From: Saccharopolyspora galaxeae
GTDB taxonomy: Bacteria > Actinomycetota > Actinomycetes > Mycobacteriales > Pseudonocardiaceae
Assembly (NCBI RefSeq): GCF_016526145.1
Contig: NZ_JADDUE010000016.1
Span: 44,872 to 108,871 of the forward strand
Reading direction: 5' to 3'
Length of the DNA stretch: 64,000 nucleotides
Part shown: positions 35,762 to 44,563 of the stretch, piece by piece
Position numbering within the stretch: position 1 is the stretch's first letter
Layout of the letters: each line of letters begins with the position of its first letter
Translations under genes and position numbers: made by a program
The notes under the pieces: generated by a model
Told to the model about the DNA's origin: nothing
The model's input: the letters and a program-made list of their open reading frames with translations, nothing else
Databases searched by the model: none

Positions 35762-36031
35762 TCAGCCCTGGGTGTTCCCGATCGGGTTCGCGGCGGTCGA
35801 GTCGCCGCCGTCCCCACCGTTGGCCGCGTCGCAGCTACCGGTGCCGAGGACACCGATGCCGCAAATCAGGTTGACGCCGATGCCGCCGGCGCCACCCTCG
35901 CCGCCGTCGCCGGACTCGGCGCCGACCAACGGGTCCTTGCCGCCGTCAGCGGCGAGCGCGGCCGGAGCAGCGCCCATCAGCGCCATGGCGGCGACAGCGG
36001 TCGCACCCAGCATCCGAGCAGAATTACGCAT
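35762..36031 (-). CDS. small secreted glycine-rich protein of unknown function
   Basis: The 89-residue precursor has a signal peptide (MRNSARMLGATAVAAMALMG, ending near PAALAA). The mature part of about 62 residues is acidic and rich in Gly, Asp and Ala (ESGDGGEGGAGGIG), with two cysteines flanking a hydrophobic stretch, NLICGIGVLGTGSC, and ends in TAANPIGNTQG. The cysteine pair around a short hydrophobic strand faintly recalls chaplin-type surface peptides, but spacing differs and I do not claim membership. ATG 36031 has GGGG 8 bases upstream. The 5' untranslated region carries a perfect palindrome and the upstream DNA is distinctly AT-richer than the surroundings, pointing to tight regulation. 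Confidence 0.8.
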   Translation of the reverse strand: MRNSARMLGATAVAAMALMGAAPAALAADGGKDPLVGAESGDGGEGGAGGIGVNLICGIGVLGTGSCDAANGGDGGDSTAANPIGNTQG

Positions 36032-36053
36032 GCGAATTTCCCCTCGTTGTTTC

Positions 36054-36066
36054 TGAATCTGATTCA
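36054..36066. promoter_or_regulatory. palindrome in the leader of the secreted-peptide gene
   Basis: TGAATCTGATTCA is a perfect inverted repeat (6-bp arms, one central base) located 23 bases upstream of the ATG of the small secreted protein. It could be an operator or a short RNA hairpin. No regulator is identified. Confidence 0.5.
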
Positions 36067-36290
36067 ACCGATCCCGATGAAGCCCTGCTTCAGAACCCCT
36101 CGTCGATCGGCGAGGAAACAATCGCACTCGCGCCGCGCTGGAGCACCCTCAGTAGCGCGAAAGTGAAGATACTTCCCCACTATGGTTGCTTGTATGACTG
36201 AGCGTGAGCAGTTCTCTCGCACTACTCAGGTACAGCTGAACGTCCCGAAAGGGAATCACATCTGTCAGAACACTGGAAACTTCCACTCCA

Positions 36291-37205
36291 TCAGATCCCG
36301 GCGACGAACTCCCGCGCCAGATCGGCCGGGTTCGCCTTGTCCACCTCCAGCCGCCGGTTGAGCTCGGTGAGCTTCTCGGTCGTCAGCGCCCGCGACGCCC
36401 GGTTCAACGCAGCGGCCTGCGGCGGCGTCAGCCGGTTGCGGCCGATCAGCGGCACCACGTGCTGCGCCGGGAACATGTCCGCCGGGTCGTCGAGCTCGAC
36501 CAGGTCGTTCTCGCTGATCTGCGAAGACGTGGTGAACAGGTTCGCGACCTGGATGGTGTCCTCGACGAGCGCGTCCACGGTGACCGAGCCCGCCTCCAGG
36601 TTCCGGATCTCGTGGAACCGGCAGCCGTAGACCTCGCCGATGCGCTGCTCCCACCGCGACTTCCACTCCGCGGGCGCGCCCAGGGTGAACTGCCCGCAAC
36701 GCGGCCCCAGGTCGGCCATCGAGCGCACGCCGCTCTCGGCGGTTCGCCTGGTCACGGTGAGCACGTCGGAGTCCTCGGCAGGCGACTGCTCCAGCACGTC
36801 CAACCCCGGCGGGAGCCTGCGCTTGACTTCGTCGTAGACCTGCTCCGACTCCGTCGCCGTGCTCTGCGGGTCCAGGTACTGCAGCAGGTTGCCGGTGTAG
36901 TCCGGGATCACGGTCAGCTCGCCCTGTGCCGCGGCGTTGACGTAGGACTCCCGCGCGCCGATGCGGGGTTTGGTCTCCACCTCGGCACCGGTGCCGCGCA
37001 GCGCCGCCGCGTAGATCTCCATGACGAGTTCGCTTTCGGCGAAGTCGGCCGAGCCGACCACCAGCGCACCATCGGTGCCGTCGCCCGCCTGGAACGGATC
37101 GCCGCCGCAGCCCGCCAGGCCGAGCACCACCAGCAGGGACAGGACCACAGCGCTCATCCGCCTCACGGCGCACTCCCCAATCCGTGCCGATCCGGACGAC
37201 TTCAT
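36291..37205 (-). CDS. osmolyte ABC transporter substrate-binding lipoprotein (OpuAC/ProX/OsmF-like)
   Basis: The 304-residue lipoprotein has a signal sequence and lipobox (VVLSLLVVLGLAGC). Family motifs include ALVVGSADFAESELVMEIYA, GELTVIPDYTGNLLQYLDPQ and VANLFTTSSQISENDLVELD. It would deliver glycine betaine, choline, carnitine or a similar quaternary amine to the permeases. ATG 37205 overlaps the upstream permease stop (ATGA); an internal ATG at 37157 would also leave a good signal peptide. It is last in a four-gene operon ordered ATPase, permease, permease, binding protein. No ligand-specific aromatic cage can be assigned by eye. Confidence 0.9.
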   Translation of the reverse strand: MKSSGSARIGECAVRRMSAVVLSLLVVLGLAGCGGDPFQAGDGTDGALVVGSADFAESELVMEIYAAALRGTGAEVETKPRIGARESYVNAAAQGELTVIPDYTGNLLQYLDPQSTATESEQVYDEVKRRLPPGLDVLEQSPAEDSDVLTVTRRTAESGVRSMADLGPRCGQFTLGAPAEWKSRWEQRIGEVYGCRFHEIRNLEAGSVTVDALVEDTIQVANLFTTSSQISENDLVELDDPADMFPAQHVVPLIGRNRLTPPQAAALNRASRALTTEKLTELNRRLEVDKANPADLAREFVAGI

Positions 37206-37915
37206 GCCACGCCGGCCGGAACCCGCCGCTTCGCGCGCAGGCCCTTCGGAGTCAGCAGCTTCGACATCCCCGCGAGCAGTGCGTCCAGCACGACCGCGAG
37301 CAGCGCGATGAACAGGGCCGCGGCCAGCGTCTGCCCGTAGTCGTAGACCTTGATGCCTTCCAGCAGGATGGCGCCGAGCCCGCCGAGGCCCACGTACGCC
37401 GCCACCGACGCGGTGGCCACGACCTGCAGCATCGCGGTCCGGACACCGCCGAACAGCAGCGGCGCCGCATTCGGCAGCTCCACCTGCCACAACTGCTGCA
37501 ACGGCGTCATGCCCATGCCCTTGGCGGCATCGCGCGCTTCCGGCGGCACGCTCTGCACCCCGGCGTAGGCGCCGGACAGCACCGCGGGGACGGCCAGGAT
37601 CACCAACCCGGCCAGCGTCGGCAGCACCCCGATCCCGGCGAGCAGGACGAACAGCGTGACCAGGCCCAGCGTGGGCAGCGCCCGCATCGAGTTGGTCAGC
37701 ACGACCGCGGAGGCGCCGCCGCGGCCGCTGTGCCCGATGCAGAGACCGATCGGCACCCCGATGATCGAAGCCGCCAGCACCGAAACGACGCAGTAGTACA
37801 GGTGCAGCAGGCACTGCAGCAGCAGCCCGTCGGAGGAGAACCAGTGCGCGGGGTCGGCCAGCCAGCCGAGCAGTTCCTCGATGATCAAGCTGCTCGCCCC
37901 CCGGCTCGCTGCCAC
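37202..37915 (-). CDS. osmolyte ABC transporter permease 2
   Basis: The 237-residue membrane protein of the ProW/OpuCB-CD family has about six helices: CLLHLYYCVVSVLAASIIGV, LGLVTLFVLLAGIGVLPTLA, GLVILAVPAVLSGAYAGV, VVATASVAAYVGLGGLGAIL and ALFIALLAVVLDALLAGM. The EAA loop is VPPEARDAAKGMGMTPLQQL. The reported GTG at 37915 overlaps the preceding permease gene by 31 bp. An alternative is TTG 37888, which overlaps its stop codon directly (TTGA) and would give 228 residues. Confidence 0.88.
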   Translation of the reverse strand: MAASRGASSLIIEELLGWLADPAHWFSSDGLLLQCLLHLYYCVVSVLAASIIGVPIGLCIGHSGRGGASAVVLTNSMRALPTLGLVTLFVLLAGIGVLPTLAGLVILAVPAVLSGAYAGVQSVPPEARDAAKGMGMTPLQQLWQVELPNAAPLLFGGVRTAMLQVVATASVAAYVGLGGLGAILLEGIKVYDYGQTLAAALFIALLAVVLDALLAGMSKLLTPKGLRAKRRVPAGVA

Positions 37916-38553
37916 GGTGTCAACGCCCTGCGCAGCGCGACGATCAACAGGTCACCGACCATCGCCAGCAGCAGCGTCAGCACCACGCCCAGCAGGATCG
38001 GAGTGAGGTAGTCGCGCTGGAACCCGTCGGTGAACAGCCGCCCCAGCCCGCCGATGCCGATCAGCGCGCCGACGCTGACCAGGCTCACGTTGCTGACCGA
38101 AGCGACCCGCAACGAGGTGGCCAGCACCGGCACCGCCAGCGGGAGTTCGACGGCGAAGAATCGGCGCCGCGGCCGGTAGCCCAACGCGGTCGCGGCGGTG
38201 ACGACGTGGCCGGGCACCGAGCCGAGCCCGTCCATCACCGGCCGGACCAGCAGCGCCGCGTTGTAGATGGTCAGCGCCACGACCACGTTGATCGACGCGG
38301 TCGCTCCGGTCCCGAGCACCGCGGGCAGGATCACGAACAGCGCCAGCGACGGAACCGTGTACAGCACGTTGGCCGAACCCAGCAGCACGCCCCGCACTCG
38401 CGGGTTCCGTTGCGCGAAACGTCCGAGGGGCAGCGCGATCAGCGCGCCGATCACCAGCGGGATCAACGCGAGGTACGCGTGCTGCCCGAGCGAGCTCAGC
38501 AGCACCTCGCGGTTGCTCGGGCTGGAGAAGTAGTGCGCCAGCTCGTCGATCAC
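37885..38553 (-). CDS. osmolyte ABC transporter permease 1
   Basis: The 222-residue permease is homologous to the next gene product. It has helices such as YLALIPLVIGALIALPLG, SLALFVILPAVLGTGA and LLGVVLTLLLAMVGDLLIVA, and the ATPase-docking loop VPGHVVTAATALGYRPRRRF. The GTG start (38553) overlaps the stop of the ATPase gene (GTGA). Two similar permeases form the heterodimeric channel. Confidence 0.9.
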   Translation of the reverse strand: MIDELAHYFSSPSNREVLLSSLGQHAYLALIPLVIGALIALPLGRFAQRNPRVRGVLLGSANVLYTVPSLALFVILPAVLGTGATASINVVVALTIYNAALLVRPVMDGLGSVPGHVVTAATALGYRPRRRFFAVELPLAVPVLATSLRVASVSNVSLVSVGALIGIGGLGRLFTDGFQRDYLTPILLGVVLTLLLAMVGDLLIVALRRALTPWQRAGGRAA

Positions 38554-39635
38554 GGCGCTACCCGCTGCCTGCGGCTGCGCTCGATCTCGTCGAGGACTTG
38601 CTGCGCGGTGACCACGCCGACGTAGCCGCCGCGGTCGTCGACGACCACGCCCAGCCCGGACGGCGACGACAGCGCGGCGTCGAGCGCGCCGCGCAGCGGT
38701 GTTCCCGTCGTGTGCAGCGATCCGCCGGCCAGCAGTCGATCTTCGGTGACCGGGCCGGTGACCTCAGCGCCCGGGACCAGCCAGCCGCGCGGCCTGCGGT
38801 CGCCGTCCAGCGCCAGTACCCAGCCATCGGCGCTGCTGCGGTCGCCGAGGGTCACCGTGGCCACTTCGTCCGGCACCACCGAACCGTCCACGAACGACAA
38901 CCGCCGGTAGCCGCGATCACGGCCGATGAACGAGGTGACGAAGTCGTCCGCGGGCTCGGCCAGCAACTCGTCGGGTTCGGCGTACTGCGCCACATGTCCG
39001 CCGGTTCGCAGCACCGCCACTTGATCGCCGAGCCGCACGGCCTCGTCGATGTCGTGCGTGACGAACAGGACCGTCTTGCCGAGCTCGCCCTGCAACCGCA
39101 GCAGCTCCTCCTGCAGTCCTTCGCGCACGACCGGGTCGACCGCGCTGAACGGCTCGTCCATCAGCAGCACCGGCGGGTCGGCGGCGAGCGCGCGGGCCAC
39201 CCCGACCCGCTGCTGCTGACCACCGGAAAGCTGCGCGGGGTACCGGTCGGCCAACGACACCGGCAGGCCGACCAGCTCGAGCAGCTCGCGCGCCCGGTCC
39301 CGGGTGGCGCGCCGGCTGTTGCGGAACAACCGCGGCACCGTCCCGACGTTGTCCAACACGGTGCGGTGCGGGAAGAGACCGGCCTGCTGGATGACGTAGC
39401 CGATGCCGCGCCGCAGCACCGCGGGATCGGCGTCGCGCACGTCCTGACCGTCCACGAGCACGTTGCCGGACGTCGGCTCGATCATCCGGTTGACCATGCG
39501 CAGCAGCGTGGTCTTGCCGCAGCCGGACGGGCCGACGAGCGCGGTGATCGTGCCTGCGCGCACGGTCAGGTCCACGTCCTCGACGGCGACCGTGCCGTCC
39601 GGGTACGCCTTGCGCACGGACCGGAACTCGATCAA
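38550..39635 (-). CDS. osmolyte ABC transporter ATPase with C-terminal CBS-type domains
   Basis: This 361-residue ATPase is of the OpuCA/ProV type. It has Walker A ALVGPSGCGKTTLLRMVNRM, signature QLSGGQQQRVGVARALAADP, Walker B VLLMDEPFSAVDP and an H-loop FVTHDIDEAVRLGD. Residues from about 245 onward form a tandem CBS-like region (DEVATVTLGDRSSADGWVLA and SGLGVVVDDRGGYVGVVTAQ), the part that senses ionic strength or cyclic-di-AMP in characterised homologues. TTG 39635 is preferred because GAGGGG lies about 6 bases upstream; GTG 39656 is in frame but has no ribosome site. First gene of the operon. Confidence 0.9.
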   Translation of the reverse strand: MIEFRSVRKAYPDGTVAVEDVDLTVRAGTITALVGPSGCGKTTLLRMVNRMIEPTSGNVLVDGQDVRDADPAVLRRGIGYVIQQAGLFPHRTVLDNVGTVPRLFRNSRRATRDRARELLELVGLPVSLADRYPAQLSGGQQQRVGVARALAADPPVLLMDEPFSAVDPVVREGLQEELLRLQGELGKTVLFVTHDIDEAVRLGDQVAVLRTGGHVAQYAEPDELLAEPADDFVTSFIGRDRGYRRLSFVDGSVVPDEVATVTLGDRSSADGWVLALDGDRRPRGWLVPGAEVTGPVTEDRLLAGGSLHTTGTPLRGALDAALSSPSGLGVVVDDRGGYVGVVTAQQVLDEIERSRRQRVAP

Positions 39636-39803
39636 CCGAGCCCCCTCGCTGATCACCGACAGTCACTCGCCGACCGCCGCAAACCCGGCCGACCTTAACC
39701 CGGACGTCGGAATCTTGCGATGATCCAAGACGGTTGTGTGATCTTCAGCGGGCGTGGTCAGCAGCCAGTTCCCACGATCCGGGAGCAACTCTGCGGGGCG
39801 GGC

Positions 39804-42632
39804 TCACTTCCCCTCGGCGAACGGCAGCGGCCCGGCCGCCAACATGGCGCGCAACTCCCGCGGCGGCACCGGCTTGGAGAACAGGTAGCCCTGGTAAGCA
39901 TCCACGCCGACCCCGGACAGCACGTGGAACTGGGTGGCCGTCTCCACGCCCTCGGCCACGCAGCGGCGGCCCATCGCACGCGCCATGCCGACCACGGCCT
40001 GCGCCACCGCGAAATCCGACGGGTCGCCGCCGACACCGGCCACGAACCGCCGGTCCACCTTGATGATCTGCGCTGGCAGGTCCTTCAGCCGGGCCAGCGA
40101 CGAGTAGCCGGTGCCGAAGTCGTCCACCGCGAACCGCACCCCGCGGTCCACCAGTTCGCCCATCGCCTGCCGGGTCCGCGACGGCAGATCCACCAGCGCC
40201 GTCTCCACCAGCTCCAGCACCACGCGGTCCCAGGCCACGCCGCACTCCGCGACGGTGTCCGCGACGACGTCGACGAAGTCCGCACCACCGGGCACCAGCC
40301 CGGCCAGGTTCACTGCGATGCCGACCTCGCGCCCGCCCTGCGCGGGCCAGCTCGCGGCCTCCCGCAGCGCGGTGCGCAGCACCCAGCGGTCCAGCTCGCG
40401 CAGCAGGTCGCCCTGCTCGGCCACCGGCAGGAAAGCATCCGGGCTGAGCAGGCCGCGGTCCGGATGCGGCCAGCGCACCAACGCCTCCGCGGTGACCACC
40501 GTGCCGTCCCCGGCGACCACCGGCTGGTAGTGCAACGTGAGGCCGTCGTTGTTCAACGCCTCCCGCAGCTGCCCCTCCAGGTGCAGCTGGCGATCGGCGG
40601 ACGCGATCAGCGCCGGACTGGCCAGCGAGACCTTGCCGGCGCCGCGCCGCTTCGCCTCGAACATCGCCGCGTCGGCGAACCGCAGCAGATCCCCGCCGCC
40701 GGAACCGCCGCCGCTGGGCACCGCGGCCCCGATCGAGGCCGAGACCCGAATCAGCTGACCGTGCACCGGCACCGCCGTGCGCAGCAGCCCGGAAACACGG
40801 GTGGCCAGCGAGTCCAGCCCACCGACCGCCTCGATGTCCGAGCAGATGATGACGAACTCGTCGCCGGACAACCGGGCCGCCGTGCACCCCTCCGGCAACC
40901 CGCCTTCCAACCGACGAGCCAGCGCGACCAGCAGCTCGTCGCCCGCGTCGTGGCCGAGCGAATCGTTCACCCGCTTGAAGTTGTCGATGTCGCAGAACAG
41001 CACCGCCACGCTCGCCGGATCCACCCGCCCGAGCAGCGCGCCGAGCAGCTGCTTGACCGCGGCCCGGTTCGGCAAACCGGTGAGGTCGTCGTGGGTGGCC
41101 TGGTAGCGCAGCGCCTCGGCGGCGCGGCGGCGTTCGGTGATGTCCTGGAACACCACCAGCCAGAACCGCGTCCCGTCGTCCTGCACCGACAGCGACACGT
41201 GCAGCTCGCAGTACACCGGTTCGCCATCGGAGCGGATCAGCAACCGCTGCGGGACCTTCCGCCGTCCCGTGCGCGACGACGCGATCTCCTCCGAAGCCGT
41301 GCGCAGACCGGAGTCCCGCTCGTCGGGATGGGTCATCTGCCGCGAGCTCATCCCGCGCAGTTGGTCCAGCCGGTATCCGAGCAGGTCGCAGAGCGCGTCG
41401 TTGGCATCCACCAGGTGCTCGCCCTGGTCGAACAACCCGATCCCGACCGGTGTGACCGCGACCAGGTCGGTGAACCGCTGCGTGGAGCGTTCCATCCGGG
41501 TCACCGCGGTGCGCTGCTCGGTGACGTCCTGCGCCGTGCCGACCAGCACGAGCCGACTTTCCGGATCGCGGATCGCCGCGCCGTGCGCGCGGAAGGTGCG
41601 CACCGCGCCGTCCCGGCGGATGAACCGGTGCTCCAGCTCGACCGGTTCCTGCCGCTGCACCAGCCCCCGCCACGCCTGGTCCACCGCGGACCGGTCCTCC
41701 TGGTGCACCGAACCGATGTACTCGTCGTAGGTGCTGGGCGCGTCCGGCCGGGTGCCGCAGATCTCGTGCATCATCTCGGACAGCCGCGTCGCGCCGGTGT
41801 CCGGATCCCATTCCCAGGTGCCCAGCCGAGCCGCGCGTTGCGCGTCGTGCAGCTTGCGGCGCTCGTCGCGCAGCTGCCGTTCCAGGAGTCGCTGCTCGGT
41901 GACGTCCTGCACGGTTCCCTGGATCCGCTCGATCACCCCGGAGACGTCCCGCTCGACCCGGCCGGTGCACAGGAAGACGCGGTCGGTGTGGTCGTGCAGC
42001 TCCACTTCGACGAGCTCGCCTTCGGGCGCGGACTTCAACCGGGTGCCGAAGTCGGCGGCCTTGGCCCGGTCGTCGGCGCGCACCGCCAGCTCCAGGTCCG
42101 AGCCTTCCAGCAGGTCGGCGCCGCTGGCGGCGAACAGCTCCTTGAGCATCGGGCTGTGGTACATCTGCCCGGTTTCCGGGTAGATGCTCCAGCTGCCGAC
42201 GCGGGCGATCTGCTGCGCCTCGATCAACCTGGCGCGTTCGTCGAGGATTTCGACACCGCTGTAGGGCCGGGCCCCGTCCGGGACCAGGTCGCGCACATCG
42301 GCCAGCACGGTCACCTGCAGCGATTCGTCGTCCGGACGCGGCCAGCTCAACGCCCGCACCGGCACGTCGCACTCCGCACGCAGCCGGGAGATCGGGCCGT
42401 CCCGCACCACCAGCGCGGAAAGCTGGCGGCCTACCAGCGAATCCGCGTCCGCCACCCCCGCCAGCCGCACGGCCTCTTCGGTCACCTGCACGACCGTGCC
42501 GTCCGCGGTGCTCAGCAAGGCAGGCGCGGCGGGCAGCAGGCCCGCCCGGACGGGCACGTCGACCACCACGTTCCGACCACCGTCCGCCGCGGCGTCCCGG
42601 TCCGGCCCCGCCCCCGGAGTCCCGTCGGTCAT
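39804..42632 (-). CDS. PAS-PAS-PAS-PAS-GGDEF-EAL cyclic-di-GMP protein
   Basis: The 942-residue cytoplasmic protein has four PAS-like sensory segments (about residues 25-100, 110-230, 235-350, 365-480), then a diguanylate cyclase domain and a phosphodiesterase domain. The cyclase motif is RLSGDEFVII (about 589), a SGDEF variant that can be active; I see no RxxD inhibitory site before it. The EAL domain keeps its catalytic set: TAEALVRWPHP (about 714), VNLAGL, VLELVETAL, VDDFGTGYSSLARL, IIKVDRRFV, CVAEGVETA and YQGYLFSKP, so phosphodiesterase activity is likely. No membrane segment is present. ATG 42632 has AGGAGGG upstream. Confidence 0.93.
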   Translation of the reverse strand: MTDGTPGAGPDRDAAADGGRNVVVDVPVRAGLLPAAPALLSTADGTVVQVTEEAVRLAGVADADSLVGRQLSALVVRDGPISRLRAECDVPVRALSWPRPDDESLQVTVLADVRDLVPDGARPYSGVEILDERARLIEAQQIARVGSWSIYPETGQMYHSPMLKELFAASGADLLEGSDLELAVRADDRAKAADFGTRLKSAPEGELVEVELHDHTDRVFLCTGRVERDVSGVIERIQGTVQDVTEQRLLERQLRDERRKLHDAQRAARLGTWEWDPDTGATRLSEMMHEICGTRPDAPSTYDEYIGSVHQEDRSAVDQAWRGLVQRQEPVELEHRFIRRDGAVRTFRAHGAAIRDPESRLVLVGTAQDVTEQRTAVTRMERSTQRFTDLVAVTPVGIGLFDQGEHLVDANDALCDLLGYRLDQLRGMSSRQMTHPDERDSGLRTASEEIASSRTGRRKVPQRLLIRSDGEPVYCELHVSLSVQDDGTRFWLVVFQDITERRRAAEALRYQATHDDLTGLPNRAAVKQLLGALLGRVDPASVAVLFCDIDNFKRVNDSLGHDAGDELLVALARRLEGGLPEGCTAARLSGDEFVIICSDIEAVGGLDSLATRVSGLLRTAVPVHGQLIRVSASIGAAVPSGGGSGGGDLLRFADAAMFEAKRRGAGKVSLASPALIASADRQLHLEGQLREALNNDGLTLHYQPVVAGDGTVVTAEALVRWPHPDRGLLSPDAFLPVAEQGDLLRELDRWVLRTALREAASWPAQGGREVGIAVNLAGLVPGGADFVDVVADTVAECGVAWDRVVLELVETALVDLPSRTRQAMGELVDRGVRFAVDDFGTGYSSLARLKDLPAQIIKVDRRFVAGVGGDPSDFAVAQAVVGMARAMGRRCVAEGVETATQFHVLSGVGVDAYQGYLFSKPVPPRELRAMLAAGPLPFAEGK

Positions 42633-42894
42633 CAGCACCCTCCTGCTCAGCGGCCTCGTTTCCGAGCACACCGACGACCGACCACCCGTGATCGGTACCA
42701 CAGCGAGTTCCGAGCAGACCTTACCGGCACGGAGTCCGGCAAGAGCCGCTGGTCGTCGTCGATGCGGCGGCCGATCACCGCCCGTACCGCCGATGTCCGA
42801 TCGGGTGACGATTGTCCCGGAGCGGCATGACGGCCCGACCGCCGCATCCGTGCAGCGACGCGCACGACTCCATCCCCGCCCGCCGCAACGACGC

Positions 42895-42934
42895 GGCCGC
42901 CGGGCCGCACCGCGAACGGTGCACCCCGGCGGCC
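42895..42934 (-). terminator. hairpin terminator downstream of the malic enzyme gene
   Basis: GGCCGCCGGG (42895-42904) pairs with CCCGGCGGCC (42925-42934), and inside it GCACCG pairs with CGGTGC around a CGAA tetraloop. The stem is very stable but lacks a T-run. It begins about 39 bases after the malic enzyme stop. The rest of the 340 bp gap before the GGDEF-EAL gene (42633-42894) holds the ribosome site of that gene and a TAAGGT hexamer as a possible -10; no gene was recognised. Confidence 0.8.
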
Positions 42935-42972
42935 GGCGCACGGGCGCCCGCGGCGTGGCGGGCGGGCGTGGT

Positions 42973-44175
42973 TCACGCGGTGGCCACCCCGTCCTCGCGA
43001 GCGGCTTCGGCCACGGCGTTGGTGACCGCGGGCGCGACGCGCGGGTCCAGTGGGCTGGGCACGATCCGGTCGGCGTCGAGGTCGTCGTCGACGACCGCGG
43101 CGATCGCCTCCGCCGCGGCGACCTTCATCCGGTCCGAGATCATCCGGGAGTTCGCCTGCAACGCGCCCTTGAAGATCCCCGGGAACGCCAGCACGTTGTT
43201 GATCTGGTTCGGGAAGTCGCTGCGCCCGGTCGCGACCACCGAGGCGTGCCGCCGCGCGACGTCCGGGTGCACCTCGGGGTCCGGGTTGGACAGCGCGAAC
43301 ACGACCGCGCCCGGCGCCATGGTCGCGATCAGATCCTCCGGGATCTGCCCGGCGGACACGCCGATCAGCACATCGGCGCCGTTCAGCGCCTCACCCAACC
43401 CGCCGGTGACACCGCGCGGGTTGGTGTACCCGAGCAGCTCCTGCTTGATCGGAGTGAGGTTGTCCCGACCGGAATGCAGCACCCCGCGCGAGTCCAGCAC
43501 GACGATCTCGCCGACCCCCGCGGTGTGCAGGATCTCCGCGCAGGCGACGCCCGCGGCACCCGCCCCGGAGATCACCACGCGCAGCGAGCTCAGCTCGCGG
43601 CCGGTGACCTTGCAGGCGTTGCGCAGCGCGGCGAGGGTGACCACGGCGGTGCCGTGCTGGTCGTCGTGCATCACCGGGCAGTCCAGCGCCTCGATCAGCC
43701 GCCGCTCCAGCTCGAAGCAGCGGGGCGCGGCGACGTCCTCCAGGTTCACCGCGCCGAACGAGGGCCGCAGCCGCACCAGCGTCTCGACGATCTCGTCGAC
43801 GTCGGTGGTGTCCAGCACCAGCGGGATGGAGTTCAGCCCGCCGAAGCTCTTGAACAGCGCCGACTTGCCCTCCATGACCGGCAGCGATGCCCGCGGCCCG
43901 ATGTCGCCCAGCCCGAGCACCGCGGTGCCGTCGCTGACCACGGCCACCAGGTCCTGGGTCCAGGTGTAGCGGTCGGCGAGGGTCTGATCACCGGAAATGG
44001 CGCGGCTGACGTCGGCGACGCCGGGCGTGTAGGCGATCGAGAGATCGCGCGGGCTGGACAGCGGCGCGGTCACCTCGACGCCGAGCTTGCCGCCCTCGTG
44101 CGCGCGGAAGATCTCTTCGTCGGTGAGTTCGGTACCGCCGGGGGAAGTGGAAGTGTGGTCGTTCACAGTGGTCAC
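42973..44175 (-). CDS. NAD(P)-dependent malic enzyme
   Basis: Malic enzyme decarboxylates L-malate to pyruvate. The 400-residue bacterial-type protein contains LSIAYTPGVADVSRAISGD (catalytic Tyr), DGTAVLGLGDIGPRASLPVM, MEGKSALFKSFGG (catalytic Lys), PVMHDDQHGTAVVTLAALRN (metal Asp pair), the Rossmann segment VVISGAGAAGVACAEIL, FALSNPDPEVHPDVA and NQINNVLAFPGIFKGALQAN. GTG 44175 has AGGAGGG 7 bases upstream; upstream residues in the same open frame are unlike the family. The cofactor (NAD or NADP) cannot be assigned safely. A CRP-like box lies in the upstream region. Confidence 0.95.
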   Translation of the reverse strand: MTTVNDHTSTSPGGTELTDEEIFRAHEGGKLGVEVTAPLSSPRDLSIAYTPGVADVSRAISGDQTLADRYTWTQDLVAVVSDGTAVLGLGDIGPRASLPVMEGKSALFKSFGGLNSIPLVLDTTDVDEIVETLVRLRPSFGAVNLEDVAAPRCFELERRLIEALDCPVMHDDQHGTAVVTLAALRNACKVTGRELSSLRVVISGAGAAGVACAEILHTAGVGEIVVLDSRGVLHSGRDNLTPIKQELLGYTNPRGVTGGLGEALNGADVLIGVSAGQIPEDLIATMAPGAVVFALSNPDPEVHPDVARRHASVVATGRSDFPNQINNVLAFPGIFKGALQANSRMISDRMKVAAAEAIAAVVDDDLDADRIVPSPLDPRVAPAVTNAVAEAAREDGVATA

Positions 44176-44384
44176 GGCGTCCCTCCTGTTGCCATGGCCT
44201 GCGGGACGGGCGACGGAGCCCGGTCCCGGAGCGAATGGGTGGCGGCGAGCCACCCGGCGACGCGCCTGCCTGGCTGGTTCCGGCCACGGCGGGCGTCGGA
44301 GACCGGTCCCGGTCGTCCTGGTGCGGACGGCGGACCGGTGGACGCTGCGGTTCGTCCAGTGTGCCAGCAGCGCCGATGACTGTC

Positions 44385-44400
44385 TGCGACCAGGGTCACA
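44385..44400. promoter_or_regulatory. CRP-like box upstream of the malic enzyme gene
   Basis: TGCGACCAGGGTCACA matches the mycobacterial/E. coli CRP consensus TGTGA-N6-TCACA at nine of ten defined positions. It is about 210 bases from the malic enzyme start and about 165 from the epimerase start. The surrounding 388 bp gap (44176-44563) contains no recognisable gene; TAGAGT at 44551-44556 is the likely -10 of the epimerase. Confidence 0.4.
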
Positions 44401-44563
44401 GACTTGATCGAGCAGCCGGGTGTAACGACTGCGGTTTCCGGTCGAACCTTCGCAGCACGGCAAGATTTCCGGATTTTCCCGCCGAACCCCGTCCGCGGTC
44501 CACCCCCGCGAGACCGCGGACCACACCGCACGCAGCGACCGGCGCGGTCATAGAGTGCCCGCC

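Noticed and set aside
36194..36361. A possible 55-residue plus-strand ORF starting MTEREQFSRTTQVQLNVPKG
   Set aside because: It has no good ribosome site, overlaps the 3' end of the binding-protein gene on the other strand and becomes a shadow frame there. Its AT-rich first half is better explained as promoter DNA of the secreted peptide.
39720..42830. A 1036-codon plus-strand frame antisense to the GGDEF-EAL gene
   Set aside because: Composition is that of a shadow frame; the opposite strand encodes a complete, motif-rich protein.
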